In this document: one piece after another, positions 33,233 through 40,228 of the stretch
How positions within the stretch are numbered: the first letter of the stretch is position 1
How the letters are laid out: every line of letters starts with the position of its first letter
From: UBA1479 sp040216635
GTDB taxonomy: Bacteria > Pseudomonadota > Alphaproteobacteria > Rhodospirillales > Casp-alpha2
Length of the DNA stretch: 64,000 bases
Reading direction: 5' to 3'
Assembly (NCBI GenBank): GCA_040216635.1
Contig: JAVJOU010000003.1
Span: 141,868 to 205,867 of the forward strand
The notes under the pieces: model-generated
What the model saw: the letters and a program-made list of their open reading frames with translations, nothing else
Databases searched by the model: none
What the model was told of the DNA's origin: nothing
Position numbers and translations under genes: made by a program

Positions 33233-33880
33233 ATGGAAAGCGACCGGAAGGGAGATCGGACGCTTTCCGCTACAGACCAGCAGCCAGAACCGACCGCCGT
33301 GCCTGAAGAGGACATGCTGCGGGGCGGTATCTATGCGCTTCTGTCGCGGCTGCTGGCCAAGCCCCTGGATGACGACACCATTGAATTCGTGCGCGAGCTT
33401 TCGGGCGATGCCTCCCCCATGGGTGAGGCCGTCAACGCCCTTGCGACTCTTGCCAAGCGGACGACGCAGGTCGCCGCTGAAGAGGAATATACGATCCTGT
33501 TTTACGGTTTCGGCGCCGGGGGAGAATTGTCTCCCTATGGATCGCAATACCTGACCGGTTTCGTTTACGAAAAACCGCTTGCCGACCTTCGCCATGACCT
33601 GGAGGCGCTGGGGATTGCCCGCGCCGACGGTGTCAGCGACCCGGAAGACCATATCGCCTTCGTCTGCGAGGTCATGCATGGCCTGATCACCGGCGCCTTT
33701 GGCGCGCCGGCGGATCTGGAACAACAACGTGCCTTCTTCGACAAGCATCTGGCCCCTTGGGCCGGGAAGTTCTTTGCCGACATGGAAAAAGCCAAGTCGG
33801 CGGCGCTGTACATGCCGGTCGGCACGATCGGAAAATTGTTTATGGAAATTGAACGCGACGCTTTCGGCTTCGGCGACTAG
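33233..33880 (+). CDS. TorD/DmsD-family molecular chaperone
   Basis: 215 residues. All-helical chaperone that holds the molybdoenzyme precursor while cofactor is inserted and before Tat export. EDMLRGGIYALLSRLLAKPLDDDTIEFV is the N-terminal helix pair; EEEYTILFYGFGAGGELSPYGSQYLTGFVYEKPLADLRHDL contains the family's YxxLFxG..SPY motif. The start at 33233 follows GGAGG (33217-33221); GTG at 33215 would add 6 residues. The likely client is the formate dehydrogenase Mo subunit of this operon. Confidence 0.9.
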   Translation: MESDRKGDRTLSATDQQPEPTAVPEEDMLRGGIYALLSRLLAKPLDDDTIEFVRELSGDASPMGEAVNALATLAKRTTQVAAEEEYTILFYGFGAGGELSPYGSQYLTGFVYEKPLADLRHDLEALGIARADGVSDPEDHIAFVCEVMHGLITGAFGAPADLEQQRAFFDKHLAPWAGKFFADMEKAKSAALYMPVGTIGKLFMEIERDAFGFGD

Positions 33881-34006
33881 GCGGCGCGGCATTTCAACAG
33901 AATTACGGGGCTCGCCCCGTTGTCAAAAGCAAGACCCGAAACGGGCGTTTGGTACCAAGAAGTTGAGTGTTTTTTAAGTGTGATCACAACCTCTGAGGAG
34001 ACCGCG

Positions 34007-34204
34007 ATGAGCGAACAAAAGCAAAAGCTCGGCCGCCGCGAATTCCTGAAGAAAGCAGCCGTCACCGGCGGCGCCGCGGGTGTTGCCGCGGTTGCGCTTT
34101 CGAAGGGATCAGCGGAAGCAGCCGTGGTTTCCGATAGCCCGACGTCTTCGGGGTATCGCGAAACCGAACATGTGAAAACTTACTATGACCTTGCCAGGTT
34201 CTAG
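34007..34204 (+). CDS. Small Tat-signal protein of formate dehydrogenase loci
   Basis: 65 residues. Tat motif in LGRREFLKKAAVTGGAAGVAAVA, then a short hydrophobic region and AEAAVV, a probable leader cleavage site. The remaining ~35 residues (SDSPTSSGYRETEHVKTYYDLARF) are not a domain; the ending HVKTYYDLARF is the typical sign of the "formate dehydrogenase region TAT target" family. It may help target or assemble the enzyme as a hitchhiker or small subunit. The start follows GAGGAGACCGCG. It sits 33 bases before the Mo subunit gene. Confidence 0.88.
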   Translation: MSEQKQKLGRREFLKKAAVTGGAAGVAAVALSKGSAEAAVVSDSPTSSGYRETEHVKTYYDLARF

Positions 34205-34236
34205 TTAGGGATAAACCAACATTGGGAGATAGTTAA

Positions 34237-37107
34237 ATGCTCACCAAGAAGAGCAACGGGGTTGCGAATGGCCCCCGTTTGAAGCAGGCGTTGGCCGGTG
34301 TGGTCGGTGGGTCCATGGACCGCCGCACATTCCTGAAGCGATCAGGAATCACCGCCGGGGGCGCTGCGCTTCTTTCTGCTGCTCCGCTCGGTTTGGCCAA
34401 GCAGGCCAAGGCGGCGACCGCAGCGGCAAAAGGCATGACGCAAGTCAAGTCTGTGTGTACGCACTGCTCCGTCGGCTGCACCGTGATCGCGGAAGTCGAC
34501 AAGGGCGTGTGGGTCGGCCAGGAGCCGGGCTTCGACAGCCCGCTGAACCTGGGTTCCCACTGCGCCAAAGGTGCATCTGTCCGTGAACACGCCCACAGCG
34601 ATCGTCGGTTGAAATACCCGATGAAGCTCGAAGGCGGTAAGTGGAAGCGCCTTTCCTGGGACGCAGCCATCAACGAAATCGGCGACAAAATGCTCGACAT
34701 CCGCAAGACGTCGGGTCCCGATTCCGTGTACTGGCTCGGTTCCGCCAAATTCAATAACGAGCAGTCCTACCTGTTCCGGAAGTTCTATGCCTTCTGGGGT
34801 TCGAACAACGGTGACCACCAGGCCCGTATCTGTCACTCGACCACGGTCGCGGGTGTTGCCAACACCTGGGGCTACGGCGCCATGACGAACTCCTACAACG
34901 ATATGCATAATTCCAAGGCCATGTTCTTCATCGGCTCCAACGCCGCTGAAGCACACCCGGTCGCGATGCAGCATATCCTGAAGGCCAAAGAGCAGAACAA
35001 CGCTGAACTCATCGTCTGCGACCCGCGCTTCTCGCGCACGGCCGCACATGCCGATGAATACGTGCGGTTCCGCCCGGGTACGGACGTCGCCCTCATCTGG
35101 GGCATCCTGTGGCACGTGTTTGAAAACAATTGGGAAGACAAGACCTATATCAAACAACGCGTCTACGGCATGGACGAAATCCGCGCTGAAGTGAAGAAGT
35201 GGGACCCGGCCGAAGCCGAACGGGTGACCGGTGTTCCGGGCTCGCAACTCAAGCGGGTTGCCCGGACCATGGCCAATAACCGTCCCGGCACCATCGTGTG
35301 GTGCATGGGCGGCACGCAGCACCACAACGGCAACAACAACACACGTGCTTACTGTGTGTTGCAGCTGGCCCTCGGCAACGTGGGTAAGGCTGGTGGCGGC
35401 GCCAACATCTTCCGCGGCCACGACAACGTTCAGGGTGCCACCGACTTCTGCATTCTGTCGCACTCGCTTCCGGGCTACTACGGCCTGAAAACGGGTTCGT
35501 GGAAGCATTGGGCCCGTGTTTGGGATGTCGATTACGACTACCTCCTGAAGCGCTTCGCCTCGAAGAAGCTGATGGAAGGCAAAGGCATTCCGGTGTCGCG
35601 CTGGATCGACGGTGTTCTCGAAGACAAGAAGAACATGGATCAGCCGGATAACCTCCGGGCCATGGTTCTGTGGGGTCACGCCGTGAACTCGCAGACGCGT
35701 CTTCCGGAAATGAAGAAGGCGATGGAAAAGCTGGATCTGATGGTCGTCATCGATCCGGTCCCGACGTTTGCCTCCGTCATTCCCGACCGCAAGGACGGCG
35801 TTTATGTCCTGCCGGCCTCGACGCAGTTCGAAACCTATGGTTCCGTGACGGCGTCCAACCGGTCTCTGCAGTGGCGTGAAAAGGTAGTCGATCCGGTCTT
35901 CGAATCACTGCCTGATCAGACCATCATGTACAAGTTCGCCAAGAAGCTCGGCTTCGCCGACCAGATGTTCAAGAACATCAAGGTCACGAATGACGAGCCC
36001 TCGATTGAAGACACCACGCGTGAATTCAATGGCGGTATGTGGACCATCGGCTACACCGGCCAGTCGCCGGAACGTCTGCGGGCCCACATGGCGAACCAGG
36101 CAACCTTCGACAAGACCTCGTTGAAAGCCATCGGCGGCCCCGTCTCCGGTGATTACTACGGTCTGCCATGGCCTTGCTGGGGTACGCCCGAACTGAAACA
36201 TCCGGGCACGCCGATCCTGTATGACACCCACAAGCCGGTCGCCGAAGGCGGTCTCAACTTCCGTGCGCGTTTCGGCGTCGAGCGGAATGGTGTCAACCTT
36301 CTGGCCGAAGGTTCCTACTCCGTCGGCTCGGAAATCAAGGACGGCTATCCCGAATTCAGCATGGCCGTGCTGAAGAAGCTTGGTTGGGACTCCGATTTGA
36401 CCGCCGCGGAACGCAAGGTCATTGAAGGAATTGCTGGTGACAAGACCAACTGGAAAACCGACCTTTCGGGCGGTATCCAGCGTGTCGCCATCAAGCACGG
36501 TTGTGCTCCCTTCGGTAACGCCAAGGCGCGTGCCGTGGTGTGGACGTTCCCGGATCCGGTGCCGTTGCATCGCGAACCGCTCTACACCGCCCGGCGCGAT
36601 CTTCTGCCCAAGTACAAAACGTACACGGACCGGAAGATGTACCGTTTACCGACCATGTATGAGTCCATCCAAAAACAGGACTTCTCTGAGAAGTTCCCGA
36701 CCATCCTCACTTCCGGTCGTCTCGTGGAATACGAAGGCGGTGGTGACGAAAGCCGCGCCAACAAGTGGCTTGCTGAACTGCAGCAGGACATGTTCTGCGA
36801 AATCAATACGGTCGATGCCAATAATGCGGGCATCAGGGATGGTCAGCAGATGTGGGTGTACTCGCCGGAAGGCGGCAAAGTGAAGGTCAAAGCCCTGGTC
36901 ACCGAGCGTGTGGCTCCGGGTGTTGCCTTCATGCCGTTCCACTTCGGTGGTCACTGGCAGGGCGAAAGCCTGCGCCACAAGTATCCTGACGGGGCCGATC
37001 CTTATGTGTTGGGCGAAGCGTCCAACATGTGCGGCACCTACGGGTATGACATCGTGACCAACATGCAAGAGACCAAGGTCACCTTGTGCCGAATCGAAAC
37101 GGCCTAG
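34237..37107 (+). CDS. Formate dehydrogenase, periplasmic, Mo-bis-MGD catalytic subunit
   Basis: 956 residues. Oxidises formate to CO2. Tat signal at residues 27-60 (MDRRTFLKRSGITAGGAAL); the [4Fe-4S] cluster site is CTHCSVGCTVI with the fourth cysteine in GSHCAKG (~70-110). The catalytic residue is cysteine in HQARICHSTTVAG, not selenocysteine (codon TGT). C-terminal molybdopterin-binding domain: LTSGRLVEYEGGGDESRANKWLAE. The length fits FdhA of the FDH3 type. It is exported folded, with the Fe-S subunit and cytochrome b subunit of the same operon, and transfers electrons to quinone. Confidence 0.94.
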   Translation: MLTKKSNGVANGPRLKQALAGVVGGSMDRRTFLKRSGITAGGAALLSAAPLGLAKQAKAATAAAKGMTQVKSVCTHCSVGCTVIAEVDKGVWVGQEPGFDSPLNLGSHCAKGASVREHAHSDRRLKYPMKLEGGKWKRLSWDAAINEIGDKMLDIRKTSGPDSVYWLGSAKFNNEQSYLFRKFYAFWGSNNGDHQARICHSTTVAGVANTWGYGAMTNSYNDMHNSKAMFFIGSNAAEAHPVAMQHILKAKEQNNAELIVCDPRFSRTAAHADEYVRFRPGTDVALIWGILWHVFENNWEDKTYIKQRVYGMDEIRAEVKKWDPAEAERVTGVPGSQLKRVARTMANNRPGTIVWCMGGTQHHNGNNNTRAYCVLQLALGNVGKAGGGANIFRGHDNVQGATDFCILSHSLPGYYGLKTGSWKHWARVWDVDYDYLLKRFASKKLMEGKGIPVSRWIDGVLEDKKNMDQPDNLRAMVLWGHAVNSQTRLPEMKKAMEKLDLMVVIDPVPTFASVIPDRKDGVYVLPASTQFETYGSVTASNRSLQWREKVVDPVFESLPDQTIMYKFAKKLGFADQMFKNIKVTNDEPSIEDTTREFNGGMWTIGYTGQSPERLRAHMANQATFDKTSLKAIGGPVSGDYYGLPWPCWGTPELKHPGTPILYDTHKPVAEGGLNFRARFGVERNGVNLLAEGSYSVGSEIKDGYPEFSMAVLKKLGWDSDLTAAERKVIEGIAGDKTNWKTDLSGGIQRVAIKHGCAPFGNAKARAVVWTFPDPVPLHREPLYTARRDLLPKYKTYTDRKMYRLPTMYESIQKQDFSEKFPTILTSGRLVEYEGGGDESRANKWLAELQQDMFCEINTVDANNAGIRDGQQMWVYSPEGGKVKVKALVTERVAPGVAFMPFHFGGHWQGESLRHKYPDGADPYVLGEASNMCGTYGYDIVTNMQETKVTLCRIETA

Positions 37108-37124
37108 GTTAGGGAGACGTTAAA

Positions 37125-37721
37125 ATGGCAAGAATGAAGTTCCTTGTTGATGCCGAGCGCTGCATTGAATGCAACGCGTGCGTCACCGCGTGCAAAAACG
37201 AGCACGAGGTGCCGTGGGGTATCAACCGCCGCCGCGTCGTCACTATCCGTGACGGCCAGCCCGGCGAACGGTCCATGTCGGTGGCCTGCATGCACTGCTC
37301 CGACGCGCCGTGTATCGCGGTTTGCCCAGTGGATACGATCTATCAAACCGAGGAAGGTGTGGTCCTGCACTCCAAGGATCTTTGTATCGGTTGCGGTTAC
37401 TGTTTCTTCGCGTGCCCGTTCGGGGCACCTCAGTTTCCGCAGGCGGGCAACTACGGCAGCCGGGGCAAGATGGACAAGTGCACCTTCTGCGCCGGTGGCC
37501 CGGAAGAAGACATGTCCTCCGCCGAGTTCCAGAAGTACGGCCGTAACCGCCTTGCGGAAGGCAAGTTGCCGCTGTGCGCCGAAATGTGCTCGACCAAGGC
37601 TCTCTTGGGCGGCGACGGCGACATGGTGTCCAACATCTACCGCGAGCGTGTCGTGGCCCGTGGCTTCGGGTCCGGCGCTTGGGGCTGGGGCACCGCCTAT
37701 CAGCTGAAGGCGGGCTCTTAA
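37125..37721 (+). CDS. Formate dehydrogenase iron-sulfur subunit (FDH3 beta type)
   Basis: 198 residues. Four [4Fe-4S] cluster cysteine sets of the dicluster-ferredoxin type: CIECNACVTACKNEHEVP, CMHCSDAPCIAVCPVDTIY, CIGCGYCFFACPFGAPQFP and CTFCAGGP..CAEMCSTKALLGGD. It carries electrons from the Mo subunit to the cytochrome b subunit on the outer side of the inner membrane. Unlike FdnH, it lacks a C-terminal membrane helix, which fits the FDH3 form. It has no Tat signal and would be exported with the Mo subunit. The start follows GGGAGACGTTAAA. Confidence 0.94.
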   Translation: MARMKFLVDAERCIECNACVTACKNEHEVPWGINRRRVVTIRDGQPGERSMSVACMHCSDAPCIAVCPVDTIYQTEEGVVLHSKDLCIGCGYCFFACPFGAPQFPQAGNYGSRGKMDKCTFCAGGPEEDMSSAEFQKYGRNRLAEGKLPLCAEMCSTKALLGGDGDMVSNIYRERVVARGFGSGAWGWGTAYQLKAGS

Positions 37722-37746
37722 GGCCCATCCGGTAGCCTAATCTGGG

Positions 37747-37783
37747 AGGGGTGCCTCACCGCAACATGCGGAGGGGCACCCCT
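37747..37783 (+). other. Long hairpin between formate dehydrogenase beta and lipoprotein genes
   Basis: AGGGGTGCC (37747-37755) pairs with GGCACCCCT (37775-37783), and inside it CCGCA (37759-37763) pairs with TGCGG (37767-37771) around a 3-base loop. No T-tract follows, so it is more likely an mRNA processing or stability element than a full terminator; it may set a lower level for the downstream lipoprotein and cytochrome genes. Confidence 0.6.
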
Positions 37784-37824
37784 TCCGGCTACTGGTCCTG
37801 ACGGGGTGTGATAAGGAAATCAAT

Positions 37825-38142
37825 ATGACCAGAAAGCGCATTCTAAATGCTCGCGCGGTGAAGTCTTTGGGAGTGGTCGCCATTGCCGCGATCGCACTTA
37901 CGGCGTGCCGTGGGGAAGAACAAGGCCGGATGATCAGGTACGAGCCCGGCGTCTATAAGGGCAAGCCCGATACGGAATTAAGTGCCGCGCAGCTCGAGGA
38001 ACTCCGCAACCGCACTCGGAATCAAGTTGGTGTGTCGGCGGCCGGCTTTGCCGGCGGTGCCGCGCCTAAGGCTTCCGAAGCCGACGTGCGGCCACCGGGG
38101 GAACTGAATGAGCGTGCCCTCAAGCAAAGCGGTGCGAAATAG
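37825..38142 (+). CDS. Small lipoprotein within the formate dehydrogenase operon
   Basis: 105 residues. A basic start and hydrophobic run lead to a lipobox ALTAC (signal peptidase II cleavage, lipid on C28). The mature part is ~78 residues, polar, with MIRYEPGVYKGKPDTELSAAQLEELRNRTRNQ and a glycine/alanine-rich stretch. RYEPGVYKGKPD and the LRNR..G pattern suggest a periplasmic inner- or outer-membrane anchored protein that could contact the enzyme. No family recognised, but small lipoproteins of this kind could be conserved at this place. It lies between the Fe-S and cytochrome b subunits. Confidence 0.72.
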   Translation: MTRKRILNARAVKSLGVVAIAAIALTACRGEEQGRMIRYEPGVYKGKPDTELSAAQLEELRNRTRNQVGVSAAGFAGGAAPKASEADVRPPGELNERALKQSGAK

Positions 38143-38190
38143 GACCGGCGCATATGCTGGTTCACAAACGATATGACGGGGAATTGTGAC

Positions 38191-39297
38191 ATGACCTGGT
38201 CGAATATTCGAAAACTGGCGGGGGTTTTGGTTCTCGCTCTTGTAATGGCCTACGGCAGTGCGGCGGTCCTGACCGGCTCGCCCACGCTTGATGTGACCCA
38301 GGCCGAAGCGCAGACCGGCGGGCAGATACCCGGCAGTTCACGCGGTTCGGACTCGACCTCCAAGATGTGGGGACAAATTCGCGCCGGCCTGTGCGGCAAC
38401 GTATCCATACCCGATGCCAAAGCCGGCTGCATGATCAATTCCGACGGTGATTTCTGGCGGGCTGCCAAGAACGGCCCGCTCAGCCAATTCGGCGGCATCT
38501 TTCTGCTGATCTCCATCGTCGGTGTCGCGGCTTTCTATCTGATCCGCGGCAAGATCAAGATCGAACACGGACCCGATCCGCAAGGCCGCACGATCGAACG
38601 CTTCAACGCGTTGGAACGGGCGACGCATTGGCTGACGGCCTCCAGCTTCATCGTGTTGGCGCTGACGGGACTTAACGTCAGTTACGGACGTTATGTGTTG
38701 AAGCCGATTTTGGGGCCCGAGGCCTTCGGGACGCTGACCTATTACGGCAAACTGGCGCACGGCTATATCGCTTTCGCGTTCATTCTTGGGATCGTCGTGA
38801 TGTTCCTGCTTTGGGTGCGTCATAACATTCCGGGCTGGCGCGATGTGAAATGGCTTGCGGTCGGCGGCGGCTTGTTCTCCAAGGGGGTTCATCCCGAGGC
38901 ACCGCGTTTCAACGCGGGCCAGAAGATCGTGTTCTGGCTGGTCATTCTCGGCGGCGCGTCTCTGACGCTGTCGGGCTTGGCCTTGATGTTCCCTGGCGAT
39001 GTTTCGCCCTGGGCCGGTACGTTCGCGCTGTTGAACATCTTCGGCACGAACCTGCCGACCGAGTTATCAACCCTGCAGGAAACGCAGCTTTCCGTGCTGT
39101 GGCATTCCCTGGTGGCTCTGGTCATGATCGGCGCCATCATCGGCCATATCTATATCGGCTCGCTCGGTATGGAAGGGGCGATCGATGCCGTCGGCTCGGG
39201 CCAGGTTGACCTCAATTGGGCCAAGGAGCACCATTCTCTTTGGGTCGAAGAGGAAATGGCCAAAGGTGAGGGGGCCAGCACCCAACCTGCGGAATAA
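38191..39297 (+). CDS. Formate dehydrogenase cytochrome b subunit (gamma)
   Basis: 368 residues. Signal-like N-terminal helix, a small periplasmic stretch with two cysteines (GLCGNVSIPDAKAGCM), then one helix (FGGIFLLISIVGVAAFYLI) followed by the four-helix cytochrome b561-type core. Haem histidines: LERATHWLTASSFIVLALTG, KLAHGYIAFAFILGI, VLWHSLVALVMIGAIIGHIYIGSLG. The C-terminus ends VDLNWAKEHHSLWVEEEMAKGE, typical of this family. It takes electrons from the Fe-S subunit and reduces quinone. The start at 38191 is 18 bases after an ATG at 38173; either is possible. Confidence 0.92.
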   Translation: MTWSNIRKLAGVLVLALVMAYGSAAVLTGSPTLDVTQAEAQTGGQIPGSSRGSDSTSKMWGQIRAGLCGNVSIPDAKAGCMINSDGDFWRAAKNGPLSQFGGIFLLISIVGVAAFYLIRGKIKIEHGPDPQGRTIERFNALERATHWLTASSFIVLALTGLNVSYGRYVLKPILGPEAFGTLTYYGKLAHGYIAFAFILGIVVMFLLWVRHNIPGWRDVKWLAVGGGLFSKGVHPEAPRFNAGQKIVFWLVILGGASLTLSGLALMFPGDVSPWAGTFALLNIFGTNLPTELSTLQETQLSVLWHSLVALVMIGAIIGHIYIGSLGMEGAIDAVGSGQVDLNWAKEHHSLWVEEEMAKGEGASTQPAE

Positions 39298-39335
39298 GGC
39301 AATCCCGGCACAGGCCGGGGGTGCTTAGAAGCATT

Positions 39336-39366
39336 AAGGGCGGTCCTTAAAGGGGCCGCCCTTTTT
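39336..39366 (+). terminator. Rho-independent terminator of the formate dehydrogenase operon
   Basis: AAGGGCGG stem (39336-39343) closes with CCGCCCTT (39356-39363 region) around a short loop, followed by a T run, 39 bases after the cytochrome b stop. It ends the operon that begins at the TorD-like gene or earlier. Confidence 0.85.
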
Positions 39367-39418
39367 CGTGGCGATGTTGCGCGATGACGCTGCCAAGTTA
39401 GGGGGGCGGACAAAATAA

Positions 39419-39447
39419 AACCGGCGGGGGCCATGCCGCCGCCGGTT
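39419..39447 (-). terminator. Rho-independent terminator of the 42-aa gene
   Basis: Read on the minus strand, AACCGGCGG (39447-39439) pairs with CCGCCGGTT (39427-39419) around an 11-base loop, and is followed by TTATTTT. It lies 24 bases after the stop of the small membrane peptide gene, and supports that gene being real and transcribed. Confidence 0.8.
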
Positions 39448-39470
39448 AGATCTCTCGGTTGTCGCCGAAG

Positions 39471-39599
39471 CTAGTTATGCAGGCGAACATTGCCCGTCGA
39501 ATACTTGTCGCTCGCGCTCGTATTCGCTGCGTTCAACGCGAACCCGGCGATGACGGCAATGATCACGGCGGCGATGGTACCGGTCCAGAACGACTTCAT
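39471..39599 (-). CDS. Small membrane protein, 42 aa
   Basis: A short ORF too small for routine calling: MKSFWTGTIAAVIIAVIAGF at the start is a single hydrophobic helix with a lysine before it, then LNAANTSASDKYSTGNVRLHN, a polar tail. Similar ~40-residue peptides with this helix-plus-Ser/Thr-rich tail are common in alphaproteobacteria, but no function is known. The ribosome site AAGGGGTGGAAAC precedes the ATG, and a clean terminator follows. A hairpin (GCCGACG/CGTCGGC, 39623-39642) sits in its leader. It lies between the two formate dehydrogenase operons. Confidence 0.78.
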   Translation of the reverse strand: MKSFWTGTIAAVIIAVIAGFALNAANTSASDKYSTGNVRLHN

Positions 39600-39807
39600 G
39601 TTTCCACCCCTTTTTTCATAACGCCGACGATGTGCCGTCGGCAGCAATTAGGTGCCTGTATTTTAGTGAATTTTCGCGCCGTTTCAACTCGCGCTTGGGG
39701 AGATTCCAAAACCGCAAACAAACAATGAGGACGCCCTCTCGGGCATGACAGACGCGCGGCCAAGGGTTATGCTGACCCCGTCAGCTGATAATCCATAAGG
39801 GGGTAAC

Positions 39808-40167
39808 ATGTCCGACAACAGCGGAGACGACGCGCAAGCGGCCTCGCAGGCTTTCGTGAAGCATCTTGAGGATTCGGGCTTCTTCAACCAGATCAAGGAT
39901 CTGGAAGGAAATCTGACGAGTATTGCCGAGGAACTGCAAAGCTTCGGACAGGCGACCCAGGCGCGCATGGAGGAATCGGAAAACCTTGCCGCGCACATTC
40001 TGGCGATCGAATCGATTCTCGCGGTTTTGCTGAAATCGTCGGGCGTGACCCTGGATGACGTCAAGACCGAGGTCAAAGACCGCACGGCGGCCATTTCCGG
40101 CGTCGAGGACGGCAGCCCCTCCGTCCACGCCATTGCCGAAGACATCGTCAAGCGCGGCGAGACCTAA
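39808..40167 (+). CDS. Small coiled-coil protein of unknown function
   Basis: 119 residues, acidic, without signal or membrane segment. It is helical: FVKHLEDSGFFNQIKDLEGNLTSIAEELQSFGQATQARMEESENLAAHILAIESILAVLLKSS, a likely two-strand coiled coil, and a second helix near the end. No family recognised. RBS AAGGGGGTAAC precedes the ATG. It lies between the two formate dehydrogenase operons, facing the NAD-linked one, whose terminator it shares. Confidence 0.65.
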   Translation: MSDNSGDDAQAASQAFVKHLEDSGFFNQIKDLEGNLTSIAEELQSFGQATQARMEESENLAAHILAIESILAVLLKSSGVTLDDVKTEVKDRTAAISGVEDGSPSVHAIAEDIVKRGET

Positions 40168-40186
40168 GCGCAAGGCCCAAAAAAGA

Positions 40187-40204
40187 GGGGGCGTTTCCGC
40201 CCCC
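40187..40204. terminator. Bidirectional terminator between the 119-aa gene and the NAD-linked formate dehydrogenase
   Basis: GGGGGCG (40187-40193) and CGCCCCC (40198-40204) with a 4-base loop, with A- and T-rich sides only partly present. It lies 20 bases after the stop of the 119-aa gene and 25 bases after the convergent formate dehydrogenase subunit. Confidence 0.7.
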
Positions 40205-40228
40205 TGCTTCTTGCAAATCTGTGTTTGA

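Noticed and set aside
33979..33988. TGTGATCACA as a CRP/FNR site before the Tat-signal gene
   Set aside because: A 10-base palindrome of this sort is expected dozens of times by chance, and it lacks the spacer of CRP or FNR sites; it also sits within 18 bases of the start codon.
34860..34900. Possible selenocysteine in the periplasmic formate dehydrogenase
   Set aside because: The active-site codon reads TGT (cysteine) in RICHSTTV; no in-frame TGA is present.
34342..35679. Antisense frame over the formate dehydrogenase Mo subunit
   Set aside because: Codon pattern follows the true gene on the other strand, and no domain is seen.
39336..40204. The group of hairpins as a possible mobile element or attachment site
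   Set aside because: Each hairpin is explained as a terminator of a neighbouring gene; no direct repeats or transposase remains.
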